Shown: one piece after another, positions 1-12,023 of the stretch
Position numbering within the stretch: position 1 is the first letter of the stretch
Layout of the letters: each line of letters opens with the position of its first letter
Made by a program: the position numbers and the translations under genes
The notes under the pieces: model-generated
What the model was told of the DNA's origin: nothing
The model's database searches: none
The model's input: the letters and a program-made list of their open reading frames with translations, nothing else
From: Patagioenas fasciata
Lineage: Eukaryota > Chordata > Aves > Columbiformes > Columbidae
Direction of reading: 5' to 3'
Length of the DNA: 64,000 bases
Assembly: GCF_037038585.1 (NCBI RefSeq)
Contig: NC_092523.1
Location: 47,261,501 to 47,325,500, forward strand

Positions 1-3000
1 GCTGTGCAAATAGTGTCCTTGGTGCTCTGGGTCTGGCTTGGGCCGTGCTTGGATGCATGCTTGCACTAACAAAGTAGCTGCCCTGGAAAAGTCAAACAGC
101 CTTTTACCTGATTGTTTCCATCTTACCTGCAAAATCATTAGAGAGCCTCACAGGTCATGCAGTGCATCCCGCAGGTGCAGAGGGATCCTTTGTCTCAGCT
201 CAGCAGCCTGTCCCTTTAACCAGAGAAGCAGTCGGGCTGCCCTGAGATGGTCAAATGTTAAAACCAAACTGGGAAGCAGAAAAGGAGGAGGAACACAAAC
301 CAGACCCATTTTCACACAAACTTCATATGTGAGACTAGATACCTTTGGACCAACATGCCGCTGAGAACCACCACGTTCATCCTCAATTGAGATTTTCATG
401 AGGCTTTTTTGTGACATGCAACATCGGACCTCAGGAATGGAAAATTAGTGGATGTAGTGGAGGTGGGCTTGGTGGTATGGTCTGGTGCTCTACAGTGAAG
501 AAGTCTCTTCTGGGATCAGTTTCTTCAGTCTTATCAGTGCCTAGTCCAATGATTTCATGGTCTAAACTGTGTTGTTAAATGTGGTAAACCACCAATACAC
601 CTAACAGAATCATGAAACAGAAAACAACTGACACAATATTACGTTGGGGATTGTCAGCACTATCCAATTAGCACCAACACATGGGGATGCCTTGCTCAGG
701 AAGAGTAATGATGGCCATCATGCTCACAGCTCAAGGAGGAGGCACGTTCAGGAGCTGGTCCCCACCAACTGCTCCTCACTGCAGCATGCTGGCTCCTCAC
801 AACCTGGGCACATGCTTCGGAGCCAGCAGATGCGGCACCACAAAACCCCAGGGATCTCCGGCGTGAAGTTTCCTCCTCTTTCTCCTGAGGTCTGAGCTCC
901 AGCAACAGAGGCTAGGAGCAGCTTTGAGCCGCTCCACTGTCACAGAAGGAAATTCCAGCTTCATCAAATCCACTCCACCAGCCTTTTTTTTAATACAAAA
1001 TATGAGTTTATTTTTAATTTCTGTAAAATTCTCAGCCTTGTACAACTTCAAGATGATAAAAAAAAAAAAAATCTGCCAATTTTCTGCACTGTTCTTGATT
1101 TAACAAGACCATAGATTTTAAATAAATAACTAGCACTTTTCATAGAATGTCAATATTTGTCTTAGGAGAAGAAGCACAGAGTTGTCGCTTTTTATATTTG
1201 AAATCACAAAAGACCACTTGATGCCTGCTCAGAAATTAGCAACCTCTTTGAAATAATGACAAATCCAATGGAAATGGAAAACTGCCATGAATTAATTTTA
1301 GAGAAGAGGCAAAACACTTAATTTCAGCTGGAGTTAAACTTGAGTAAATCCTTTCAGCTGGGTTTGGTGAGTGAGTTTGAACCAGTATCGCAGTAACTCA
1401 GCTTCATGGGCAGGACACAGTATGCAAAGTTTACATCATCAGACCTCATGTCATGATCACCCAGGACAGACAATACCACTTGCAGAATCATAAAAGTAGA
1501 TGAAAACAGACAATGCAAAGAGAAATACTTAAAACTAAGACCTTTGTGGACACTGTGCCAAATCATCCCTCCTTGCCTCACAGGTTTTATTATGAAAGCC
1601 ACCTCAAACTATTTGTATATATTTTACAGCCTCTTCCTTCCTTCCCCACAAAAAGGATCTTTGCCATGTTTGTCCCTTATCACCGAATCACATGCCTGGT
1701 TAGGTCACCCGTAAGCTCTTTGCTGGGATGCCATTTTCCCTGGCTCTGAGAGCAGAGCTCCACGTGACTTTACCCTTATTCCCCTCAGCAGGCAATGAGA
1801 TCATCCTTCTGGTGGCCCAGGAATTGCTGCAAGTCTTCTCTCAGCCTGAGGTGACTCACCAGGAAGCTGCTGGAGGTGGCTTTGGTGGAGCATGGCACCC
1901 CTGACTCACCCCTGCGCTGGATAAACACCCGTGCAGCGGTGAGCTGGCGTGGTGTCGGCACCAGCCGAGCCACGGCTGCCAGAGCAGTGCTGGTCCCAAA
2001 CAGCAGCTTCAGAGCCCCTTCCTCCCTCTGCCCCGCTCCAAAGAGTACAGCTCCTTTGGTTACCATAGCGTGGGGCTCCGCAATAACATCAATAAAGCAA
2101 AATGACCCAGGATAAGGCCATCTGGTTTATAGATCCCTCGAGGCGCTGCAGCAAAGGTATTGTGCACAACTGAGAGATGGTTCACTTCTGTGGCAGAGTG
2201 AACAGAGGCAATCGGGGAGCAGCACAGCTCATGTAGGCTCATAAAGGAAAAAGATTTGGGACAAAAAGGAAAATAAATTTATAAGGGAGATCTCTCTTTC
2301 TAAAAGGCAGCCTTAAAATAGAGAAAATGGTCAACACAGTCAAAAGAGGGCCAGCTGAGAAGCAGGTGGCCTGGCTGCCATTTCATCTGTAGAAGAGCTC
2401 CAGGCTCCTCATTAGCATGAGCATAAGGGAAGGTGCAAAGAAAACCAAAGAGACAAGGAGACAGTCAGAGCTCCCTTTTTAAAGGATATCAGTAAATGTT
2501 ATTACTTGTCTCCTTAGCTACAGAATGCTCAACACAGTCCCAAGATGGGAGACAGAGAGGTTTACTAAAAAATGCCTAGTCCTAGCTTAAGGGACAGCAG
2601 GAGAAATCCAAAGAGCTGCAGGCCAGCTGTAGAAGATAACAAAGGAGAAAGTCGTGGGGTTTATCAGTGTCCTCATTGTCCCCATCAGAGAGAAGGGAAG
2701 AGCAAGTACAACAGGTCTGACCAAAGACAGCCCTAGTGATTCCCAGTAGCATTCAGGCTCTGCAATTGGCCACATAGGGGATGCCTGGTTAAAAATAAAC
2801 ATTTAAATACAACCATCATGTAGTTCTGAAACACAACCCTTTTGTTAGTCACGTTTGAATGTGACAAAGACTAAAACTTGGGTTACCGAGAGTGGTTTTG
2901 GGAAACCATTGCAGCAAACACAGGTCTGACCTTTTGGAGTTTCCACCTTGTGTCAAAATAAACTCTGCCGAACAGGTTTCTAAATAGCTCCTGTGGGTCT

Positions 3001-6000
3001 CTCCCAAGGCCAGTGGGCAGACAGCAGCCCACCAGCCAGAGCCGCTCCTGCAAGCAGGAAAACTGCCCCCCATGCCAAAAGCCAGCATGCCCTGCTGAGA
3101 ATGAGGTCCCCCCGCCACAGCCCAACAGTGGGAGCAGAGCACAGCACCCTCTTCTAGTGCAGCCTTCACCAGGGGAGATCACAGCTCCTTTCTTGCAAAG
3201 GCTGAATCCCAGAACCAGAAATCTGACAATAAGAGCTTGCCAGTTTGGCACACAGCATTGTAACAGATCCAGTTACCAGCAATTAGACACTCCACCCCGA
3301 TTAATTTGTGCTAGAAATACTGTGACAGTTTTAAACAGAGAGCTCAATTATCTGTTCAAACTATTTACCAAAGGTTGGGGTGACTTCTCTGTTATTTAAA
3401 ATATTGTATATTAAGACTGGACATTTTATTCAGAGCTATTTACTGTGGTTTAAACAAGACTTATTCAGAGAACTATTTTCATTAAACAAGAAGTTAGACT
3501 CAACGTACAATGGACCTCTGTGATTAGTCATGGGCCCAGTTTGCCAATTCATACTGAATTTTCAAGCTACACATTCTTGCAAATCTCTGTTTTACAGTCT
3601 TTTATTAAGTATAATGCTGTTGGTTGTTTCTACAATCACAGGACCTCTCCTGCTGTATTTCCGCACGCCCTTCTCCCACAGGTTGCTTATGCCACATTTC
3701 ACATTATTTCAGATACCATCTTTGTGCAGGCTGGGGGAACTGCAGCCCCCAGGACCCTGGGGACACAGGGCTGTGCCTGGTGGTCTCACTCCTCTGCTTG
3801 CTGTGCAGATGAAAAGCAGCCCATGATTTCAGAGATATTTCTCATAACTGTTTCAAGACCTCCTCCTGCTCATGCCTCACTCCCAGTCACTCATCCCTGC
3901 CTTGTGCTGTATCTTCAGCTGGAAACTCATCTGTAAATTCACTTGTGGGGGTCTGGGTGTGGCTGGTTATTTTGTTTAGTGGTCAGTGAGGATCAGTTAC
4001 AATCCTACTACAGGCTGCCCACGGGGAGTGCAGGGTTAAATTTGGCCTGAGCATTCAGGTTTTCCCTGTAGCCATCTCCTTGTTGCCTTACTCAACATGA
4101 GGTCCTTCAGAGCATGAGCTCTGGTCTGGAACCATCTCCACAGGGGTATGAACAGGTACCATGTATTGCAGTGCCCACTAAAAGCACCAGCAGGAGCTGC
4201 CGCGTGATACAGCCCACGCTCCATCCAGTTGAGCTACAAATCTCTTGCAACAGATTGCATCAAATCCTTCAGAGCAACACAGGCTGTGTTTTGCTGCAGT
4301 GAAAAGATATTCACTAGATTTCTAGGCTTACTAATAATCTACTGCTTTACACACTTAATATGAACATTAGTATCAGCTGGGATGACCATAGCAGCTCTAC
4401 CATAAGTGTGAGGGTGCCAGTCTCATTAGAAAAGCCACCTTGCAAGAGAAGACATGCATTGGAAGTGTTGCTGCTTAGCTTTATATACATAAACAGGCAT
4501 CCCATCCTGGAGAACCCAAGCTAGTCATCAGGAACACTTACTGCAACTTATTTTTCTGTTTGGCCGTTATGTCCTTAAACAACAGGGCAAGCAAATATGT
4601 GCAGGAAGGACTGAGCTAGAGCCAGCGTTTCCTTGGGACAGGGGAACGGACTCGCCTGGCTCATGAGGGTCCTTCCTCCGTTTCTCATGGGTCGATTACA
4701 GCATGGCCAGTAGCTGCCCACACTCGCCTGTGCTTTGATTAACAGCACTGGACCTGGCTACTGAACATCTCTCACCTCTCCTCTGCTCTCTTCATCCAAA
4801 GTGCAACTGTTCACCCTTTCCCACAAGACTCTGCAACTGTCAGAGTTTTTTTTCCCTCTGATTTCTCTTAAGCCACAAACTTATTTCTCTCTTGCATCCA
4901 GTAGGGTCCCTTCTGCTTTCTGGATTTTCCTCAGATTTCTTTCTTTGCTCCTGCTTTCACTTGCTTTACTGACTTCACATCACCATCAGCCTTCTAAGGC
5001 AAACTTCCATTAAAAGTTGCAATATATTCCTTGGACTAAGTGGCAAACATTTTTCAAGTCATAGCTTACAGAAAACCAGCATTCCTTTAGTGCTTTCCAG
5101 TTTCAGCACCCTTGTTTCAGTAGCACAACCACATTTCTCCCTCTTACAAATATTTTGTGCTAAGAACAACCCTCTGTGGCCCTCAGTGAAGTGACATACG
5201 TGTGAAGTTAGCCCTTTTTGGAGCAGGAGGCTGAGCTGGGTGACCTCCAGAGGTGCCTTCTCAGCAAAACTATTAAATGGCTTAGGCTACAACCTCCTGG
5301 GAGGAAAGATAGTCTTAAACAGGATTCAGTTCTTTTTAGAAAGAGCATGTGCAAGCACCAAGTACTTGCAGCAATAAACAGTGCATACCCTCTATAAATA
5401 CACTATACATGCATCCCAAGTGCTCTCCATTTTATGTAGAGATTAGTCACTTCTAGCAGAAGGAAAACTGAGTATTTTCCAAGAGCCATCTTTGGGCTTC
5501 TGAGTGTTCCCTCTTGTTGTATTATAAAAAGGTCTTGGTCCTTACTCTATGAGAGAAAATCAACTCTACCAGAACCTTAACCTGCACCAAGAAAAGCTAC
5601 GTGCAAATTTAAGAAACCATAATACAATTATTTTGCTCTGATGTGCAAGGAAACAGCACTGAACTAACTGCACAAACCTATTTGCTTGTGGTACTAAGGG
5701 TGGGGTTAGGAATCACTTTGCCAGACAGCTTTTCAAGCTGTCATCAAAGGTCTTTCGTTAGGGCTTCTTAGACTTGAACCACAAAGCTAAATTGCTCACA
5801 CCTTTATTTGAACAGATTTTCCTCACCCACCTCTGCAAAATCACCCCATGCACTCAGCATCTCAGCACCCCCACCAGCCCCCTCGTAGGCTGCTCAGCAT
5901 AGGGGTGACCTATGTTCATATAGAAAAGGTGCAAAAATGCATTTCTGCTGGGTAACAGCCACCTCCAGCAACTTGCTTGCAGTGACAAGGAAAAGCTGCA

Positions 6001-9000
6001 AAATACAGACACGTAAATCTTAAAACATTAGTTCATTTTGTTTCTCTATTCCCACATCTTACTGGACGCTGGCAGAGAAAAGTCTCAGCTTGCAGATTTT
6101 GCAGACAGACCTTTGGGGAAAGACTCACATTGGCAGAAAGAAGAAAGCAAGCGGTGGAGCAGAACAGCCACTGAAGAGTTGAGAAATGGGAAGAAAGCAG
6201 AAGGAACGGAAGAATACAGAAAGCCTGCCAGGTGAAAAAGAGGATAAAGAAGGGGGATGAGTTATTAGTGGAGGTTGGAAAATTTAATAGAGGAGGATGG
6301 AAAATGATAATACAGGAAATAGGAGTGGGAGGAAACAGTCATGCAATGTAAAGGGGCAAATACAGCTGCAAAAGGGTGGGGAAAAATCAAAATCTTATTT
6401 ACACCGATTTTTCATCCCAAAACTGGAGATTAGAGATTTATATAGGGAATACATTTGAATCAGTTTAAAATGCTGTGTGAGAAACACCAGACACCAAAAC
6501 ACAAAGCTAGCAATATGTCATATTTTCAGCTCCAGAACTCAAGTGACTCCAGCAGTTCCCAGTCCAGTGCTTTCTGCAGTGATTCAGTGGAGTCCGGCAC
6601 AGGGGAGCCCACATCTCTCCTGAAGACTGTGGTTTATACCTGGATTTGCCAGAAACAGCAGACACGCAGGGAACCATGAGGACGCTAATGACAGAGAAAA
6701 GGACCCCTACATTTTTTGAAAACTGTTCTTCAGTTGCACCTATCCATTTGTTGTCATCACATTTTTCTTTACACATATTTCTCTAATTTCCACAGATAGA
6801 TCATCAGTTACTGGGCTTCAGTAACTCATAATGGCCATTGCACATCTCTCCACCTTAGAAATATATGCAGTTCCTTCCCAGAAATTGTGCTAGCCCAGCG
6901 GCAAGATGTGAAATCTTACTCTTGAAGAAACAATCAGAAGTGCACAGACAGTCAATTACTTTCCTTAACCCTACAGAAAAAGACCGTGAGGAGAGAGCAG
7001 CAGGAAAATGATGTAGGTGTGGGTGGCATGTTTGCCCGATCAGCCCTGCTTTATTGCTCTCTGTTAAAGGTAGCTTCTTCATTTCTAATGACAATGAAAT
7101 GGAAGAGTAATGGGAAATAAAATTCACTGTAAACAATTATTTGGAAGTGGAATCAAATATTTTCTAGCCAGCTCCTGTTGGGTGGGTGCCCAGAAGAACA
7201 TCTTCTCTGTTCAGTTGTGAGGATTTATGTTTCAGAGTAGATAGTCACTGAAATGTGCTCTGTAGTTAAACAGTTCTTGCTATCATGTTTGTTTTGCTGT
7301 TGGATCACTACAGACACTGAAAATATCTGGTGTCCCTGTGCAGCAGAGAGTTATTTGAAGCTACCAGCCCTATTTAACAGTCAAAGTCCTATTGTCTTAA
7401 AAAAAAAAAAAGGTAGGTAGAGCTCATATCTTTCCTTCACTTGACCCAAGAGGAGGCATCAAAGTTTTCTGCTTTTTTTTTCTTCCTAATAAATAAGGAT
7501 AGAATGGGATAAAAAAGGAGCTATTGTTGAGACCTGATCAAAAGCAGAAGAGGCACATCTCTATTCAAAGGGACCCTGTCCAGAGCTTCTGCTTCAGATG
7601 GGCTGAGTGGTCTCAAAAACGCCTGTAACTCTCTCCCCTTTGTGCAGACATGGCCAACCTTGCTGAGCATTGCTCAGCCACTGCAAATCTCACCATCAAC
7701 GCCACCGCTAAAGTCCATGTGCTAATGTCACTTCTGTCCCCTGCAATGCTTCAGCACAACAAGGAATTATATCAGCAGCTAAAGGTTAACGGGGTCTTTT
7801 TTTCTTTTTCTTTCTCTTTTTATCTTTCTTTTTGCCTTATTATCTTTTTCTTTTCTCAGAGCAAGTTGCTAGCCGAGGCAGTGCATGTCCTGCAACCTTA
7901 GCCTTCAGCCTGAACGAACACAGAAACCAACTATATGGCAAAGAACAACTGCTGACTGGAAACAATCTTCTTTTAAGTGCAAGTAGTTGATTGTGATGAT
8001 GGTGATGATCACGTTGGGAAGAGAAACACGCTTTCGTGCAACAAGAACCCTTCACGTGTCCTTCGCCTCACTGTTACTTTCTTTTCCAATTGCAAGGATA
8101 TTTGCTCAGTCGCCAGCTTTAGCAGCATGCGAGATTTCCAGAATGCATCTTTCAGCCAGGAGAACAAGACAGATATTTTAATATAGGCTTACGAGTAATA
8201 AAAAAGAAATGTATTTCTGGCTATTTAGATAGTGACGTGGCTAAAACAAACTCCTTTGTTTTCGGCAGCTGTTAACAATACCTGTAGGGAGCTGTTCCCA
8301 AGGCAGTTATCTCTGGCACTGGCAACAGTAGGATGTAAACAGCCTGTATCAGGTTAATGGAAAACACTGAGCAGCCAAATCTGAAAGGAGCTGTGTTTAG
8401 CTGGGCCTCTCTCGCAGGGATTACCTTCTCACGTGTCACAGCAGCAGGAGGGATGGCTTTTGGAGGACAAGGTCTTTCCCGGGCATGGACGGCCGGGGCT
8501 CTGCTGCAGTGGCAGAGCCTGGCTGAGGGTTTGCAATTACAGCCACGGTGTTGGGGCTTGGGGTCAGGGCCAAGCCAAGCACCCTACACCTCCAGCCCAG
8601 GGCTGGCTCGTGTCTGGTGGGGTGGGAGCCAGCGCGTGGCTGTCTGCATCCGTCCGCACAGACGTACCCCAAGATGAGAGATACCCATGGGTTATTTTGA
8701 ATGACATAGTCCAGACTTGTACGCTGTGGGAGGTGTGATGGGAACTCATTTCTGTCTTTCTCGATAATTTAATGAGCTGTTGTAATGAGGGATGCACTGA
8801 GCCCCTCATTTGTATGCAGTTCCCACATGAGATGTGAATATTAAATTCCTGCAAGTATGAATCAGCAGCTCTTAACTCCCACAGCTCTTTCCCCTATCTC
8901 TCAATCTCCACCAGCTCCACAAGCCACAGATCCCCCCATGGTCCCCTGGGCTGCCCCACTTCACTGCCACCTCAATAGCCACTCAAGGGGAGAGACATGT

Positions 9001-9989
9001 CCCTGGTCACCCCCAGAAACATGGGCCACTCAGCAGAACAAAGCTGGAGAAAAGGTCTCTGTTCGCTCTTGAAAACTGAGTGCAGCCGGGCCAGCCCTGT
9101 GGCCTGTTAGTGTTTGGGAAAATTGCGTGACATGGGAAATTAAACCTACAGGGCATCACTGTCTCTGACAGCTGGTAGTTTAAATAATGAATTGGTAATT
9201 ATAAACCCTTTTGAAATAAAAATGAAGTTTAAAAAAACATAAACTTTTGAGACACACCTTTTGATGGTGAAGGGCTTTCCCACGTAGATTCCAGCGGCAG
9301 GCATCAGTCAGCACTGGCAGACAGCAGGTGCTCACTGCTCCCTATGGGGAGAGAGACACTTGCCAAACGAGAAAAGTCAGGGGCTAAATGAGTTTGCAAA
9401 TAGCAGCAATTCCAGTCCAAAAATCATTTCCATAGCAGAGGGAAGTGCTCCCTAAGGACAGGGAGGCTGTCTGGCTTTTGCCTTTTTTCTGCTTAATAGT
9501 TGTTCTTTCGTATGCAGTAAAGAAGGAAAAATAATGGGAGAATAGGACAAAACGTAAAAATTCAGAACTGCAGTGTAGAAGTCACTACCTGCTCCGGCAA
9601 AACAGGCTATTCTTTATTCCCAAAGTCCTGGGAGCTGTAAACCAGGATTTCTCAATAAAGTGTGCTAAGCTAAAAGGCATGAAGATAGCGACAGATCCAG
9701 ACTTGTCAGTGCCATGAACATTTGTCTTGGCCACAACACACAATGTGTACGCAAAGTGCTAATGTCTTCCATGTTATACCCAAACCTGAGCAGAGAGAAA
9801 TGTTCAGAAACTGAAGTTAAATTGTTTGTCTTAGTATAAAAACAAACTAGCATTTTAAATGCCAGGATTTGTGCTATGAAGTCCTTCCTTTTGGGACTTT
9901 CCACACCGTAACCTACACCCAAACTCCAGTCGCCTGAGATCTCCAGGGCCAAAGCCAAGAGTGTAACAGGAAGGAGAAACTACAAACCT
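1..9989. other. Intergenic DNA downstream of FHDC1, no confirmed gene
   Basis: About 10 kb without a recognisable protein, RNA gene or transposon. Open frames up to 138 codons (for example 3520-3936) have no domain, no splice support and overlap each other on several frames. An exon-like segment at 7648-7784 and three blocks rich in plausible transcription-factor motifs (8206-8290, 8758-8870, 9150-9235) are described as findings. From synteny I would expect TRIM2 further downstream, but none of it is seen here. Confidence 0.7.
7796..7858. repeat. Pyrimidine-rich (TTTC)n-like tract
   Basis: About 60 nt of nearly uninterrupted T/C on the plus strand (TTTTTCTTTTTCTTTCTC type), immediately after an exon-like segment. 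The reverse reading is a purine tract. Confidence 0.9.
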
Positions 9990-12023
9990 CATACCCAATA
10001 AATGGGAACTTTATTAAACTACCAAGTTACTCCGAAATGTATAAATGTTCCATTAAATACATTCAGTTTTCTTTTACACAGATTTATAGAAATTTATTTA
10101 CATATTCCAAACACAATTAAATTATTTTTCAAGCTTGCTACCAATAAAAGTTTTTGTTGTATTTTTTAAAAAAGGAAAAATGTCAATCATCTGCTCTTGC
10201 AGATGTGCATACATACACACAGATACAAATAAGAAGGGAGATGCTTTTATAACTAACCCACCAGGGAGGCAGTATCCAAAAAGCTTACAGGCTTTCAAGA
10301 AAAAATTCACCCTTGCCAAAAAGCAGGCTATATAAATTTTCCCTGTGGGATAGACTCAAACAAGAGGCTCTATGCAATACTTTATGGTGTTTGGGTATGC
10401 TGTCTGCGTCAAGATGTGCTGGTATGTGGGATGAGCTAAAGGCCCCTTGCCAAATTCAAAACACGAAGCTAGCTGTCCCTGATACTTAGCCCGTGAGAAA
10501 CATGCGAGCAATTAAATGGCTCATTCTCATTGGATTGCGCTCTCCCAGCATTGAAGAATAGAACAGACAAACAGATCTACCACTAGTAAGTCAATGCCAC
10601 TTGTCTGAAGATATTTTCCTTTTTTTTTTTGGTCTTAAATGAGGCTTCTTTCATAAGTGAATAAAAAGGCAACTCTTTAAATAAGATGCTTAGGAGAACA
10701 GTGATCTGTTTCCCCACCTACATACATTTCTCTTGGGAAGATGCACAGCATCCCAAACAAGTTTTCCCTCATTCTCTGTATCTTAGTCTGACAGGATGTT
10801 AAAATTTGTATCTGCGGGAAAAAAAAAAAAAAGAGGTGTTTTTATTTTGTAAAAAGCTTATCAAATACTAGTTTAATTCATCCTTTAGAGTTTTTAAACA
10901 TTAAAAACCACATTTGAAGCAACCAAAGAAGTCTATGAAAAAATTGTCATGCATAAGCTCTCTGTTTCATGCTAAATATTCATGTTGACAAGGAGAGGGA
11001 GAGGAGGAGGAGAAGGCAGGGCAACTAATGGCTCAATCAGAGCCATTGCAACATTCAAGTAATTTGGTAGTAGATAAACCAGTGGAAACATGGAATGGTA
11101 AGAAAGTGCTTGGCACTACATCGCAGCCTTCAGGAGTTGAACTGCAAACATCCTTGATACGTATCATAAATATATGGCACTTCTGTATGAACAAAAGCTG
11201 GCAGGTTTGCTTGTCACCAAAACAAGTCAGGAGTAGTCAACATCCCAATGGGTACTGATGGCCCTTCCACCAGCCACAGCCCCCAGCTGTGCTATGCGAC
11301 CCAGCACCAGCCATATCTACTTGTGCATGCAAGACAATGCTGCCACATTCTTGGAGAGCAAGGCTCCCGCCCAGCAGAAAGCCTTCTCCAGACACAGGTA
11401 CACATTCATAAAACATGCTATAAATTCTTCAGTGAGGTTAAAGACAGCCACAAACAGCAAATGTTCTGTTTTACTATTTTTCAGCCAGCAGTTCCCAGTC
11501 TGTCCAATTGCCAGCAATGGACTTTGCAACAGGCAAAGAGTTCCTGAATCCAAGGAATTGAAAGCACAATCCATTGAAAGCACAATCACCCAAGTTAGTT
11601 TTCTGTACTGTTCCACAGGATTCACTTTGACATCAAAAAAGTAACAGATCAGCACAAAGGCTTGAGTCTTAGCAAGAATCTTACGAACACAAACACTGGC
11701 CTTTATCCATGTTTTCTGTCACAAGGCATTTTGTAGTGTAACTTCTTAAAAATTTTTGGCTTTTGGTGGCATTCTGTATCACAAATATGCAAAGATTTGC
11801 TGTTACGCTCATATTCCATCACAGTAGCTTCAAATACATTCAAATTCATAAAAAAGGATTTAGACCAGAATACAACTACTTGCCCTTTTCCAACAGCATG
11901 CTGTACTTTAACGAGCACATGATGTTGCTTATCAGCAATGTAACTGTTCTAAGGAGTTTCATGACAGAGACATCCAGTGCTTGAACAAGTGTTCACATTC
12001 AAAGATTCAAAAAAACCTCTCCT
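9990..12023 (-). other. FHDC1: FHDC1 3' untranslated region (predicted)
   Basis: About 2.0 kb after the stop codon without any credible coding frame. The most likely 3' end is the AATAAA on the minus strand at 10015-10010, followed 20-50 nt later by a GT/T-rich stretch (GGTTTGTAGTTTCTCC type, around 9985-9960). An alternative AATAAA lies at 10846-10841 with a long T-tract after it, and another overlaps the stop codon itself. A TGTAAATA (PUF-type) element is at 10102-10095. The extent is inferred; no transcript was available. Confidence 0.55.
10010..10015 (-). terminator. FHDC1: Probable main poly(A) signal of FHDC1
   Basis: Canonical AATAAA on the minus strand, about 2.0 kb after the stop codon, with GT-rich sequence 20-50 nt downstream. 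It was chosen over the AATAAA at 10846-10841 because of its better downstream element, but both may be used. Confidence 0.5.

Noticed and set aside
3013-3936. Intergenic frames of 128 and 138 codons
   Set aside because: No recognisable domain, no start or splice context, and competing frames on the opposite strand of the same size. Consistent with chance.
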